Source: Clostridiaceae bacterium
GTDB lineage: Bacteria; Bacillota; Clostridia; Oscillospirales; Acutalibacteraceae
Direction: 5' to 3'
Length of the DNA: 6,289 bases
Assembly (NCBI GenBank): GCA_016297555.1
Contig: JAEDGK010000111.1
Span: 1-6,289, forward strand
The first letter of the stretch is position 1. The number at the start of each line of letters is the position of its first letter. Position numbers and translations under genes: made by a program. Under the pieces are notes generated by a model. It worked only from the letters and a program-made list of their open reading frames with translations, was not told where the DNA came from and did not search any database. Shown piece after piece: positions 6,175-6,289 of this stretch.

Positions 6175-6263
6175 TTTCATGTGCCGCAGGCATATTTCAC
6201 ATTTGCAAAGCAAATATTTCACAGCGAAGCTATTTCACTCGTTCCGTAAGGAACGAATTTCAT
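6175..6263. repeat. Array of short hairpins alternating with TTTCA spacers
   Basis: TTTCA occurs at 6175, 6195, 6217, 6233 and 6258, each followed by C or T. Every interval between copies holds a short inverted repeat: ATGTGCC/GGCATAT (6179-6195, one G-U pair), ATTTGC/GCAAAT with AAA loop (6201-6215), AGC/GCT with GAA loop (6223-6231), and TCGTTCC/GGAACGA with GTAA loop (6239-6256). The stems differ in sequence while the spacers are conserved, which argues for selection on structure or for a family of modular palindromes. It contains no gene and no CRISPR-like spacers of even size. I recall similar hairpin strings in intergenic DNA of gut Clostridia, but their function is not known to me. Confidence 0.65.
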
Positions 6264-6265
6264 TG

Positions 6266-6289
6266 AAAAAGCACTTCCGAAGAAGTGCT
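6266..6289. terminator. Possible terminator hairpin cut by the window edge
   Basis: AGCACTTC (6270-6277) and GAAGTGCT (6282-6289) form a perfect 8-bp stem with a CGAA loop, preceded by an A-run (6266-6270). If T residues follow beyond the window, it would be a Rho-independent terminator that works in both directions. For transcription coming from the right, the A-run already supplies the U-tract. Equally, it could be the last module of the hairpin array to its left. Confidence 0.5.

Noticed and set aside
6175..6289. CRISPR array
   Set aside because: Repeated units are only 5-6 nt, the intervals are uneven (16-25 nt) and palindromic, and no cas gene is present.
5845..6289. tRNA or other known structured RNA gene
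   Set aside because: No cloverleaf, anticodon arm or T-loop motif is present; the hairpins are short, independent and part of repeats.

Overview
The window looks like ordinary chromosomal DNA from an anaerobic Clostridia-type Bacillota, probably a gut Oscillospiraceae/Ruminococcaceae-like lineage. The signs are strong AGGAGG-type ribosome binding sites, sigma-A-like promoters, compact operons, a desulfoferrodoxin-type iron domain typical of anaerobes, and hairpin-rich intergenic repeats of a kind I associate with these genomes. The assignment is an inference from style and gene content; there is no rRNA or marker gene here.

Left part (2-4197, + strand): four tightly packed genes, apparently one operon. 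They are the 3' end of an ABC-F ATPase, a GH78-family alpha-L-rhamnosidase-like glycosidase (2-nt gap), a GNAT acetyltransferase (11-nt gap) and a Gfo/Idh/MocA oxidoreductase (1-nt gap). Each downstream gene has its own Shine-Dalgarno sequence. The operon's promoter lies before the window. The rhamnosidase and the NAD(P)-dependent oxidoreductase could both handle sugars in the cytoplasm, but no transporter or rhamnose catabolic gene is visible, so the link rests on co-transcription only. A strong hairpin at 4207-4245 ends the operon and, because it has an A-run on one side and a T-run on the other, also ends the converging minus-strand unit.

Right part (4264-5902, - strand): an aldo/keto reductase of the YdhF type, with a very good promoter (TTGATA-17 bp-TATAAT, extended -10), is followed 81 nt later by a gene with its own promoter. 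That gene encodes an XRE-type helix-turn-helix domain fused to a desulfoferrodoxin/superoxide-reductase-like domain. All expected iron ligands of both metal centres are present, but the lysine next to the first histidine ligand in the enzymes is a methionine. This is the most interesting protein here: a plausible iron-based redox or oxygen-sensing regulator.

Right end (5903-6289): no credible gene. After about 80 nt of unremarkable sequence there is a compact 117-bp element with 8-bp terminal inverted repeats and five consecutive hairpins arranged almost symmetrically (5987-6103). A second repeat-like tract follows, in which short hairpins alternate with TTTCA spacers (about 6175-6263). A perfect 8-bp hairpin then runs to the window edge. 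These look like non-coding, probably dispersed repeats. I see no clear evidence of a wholly new multi-gene system.
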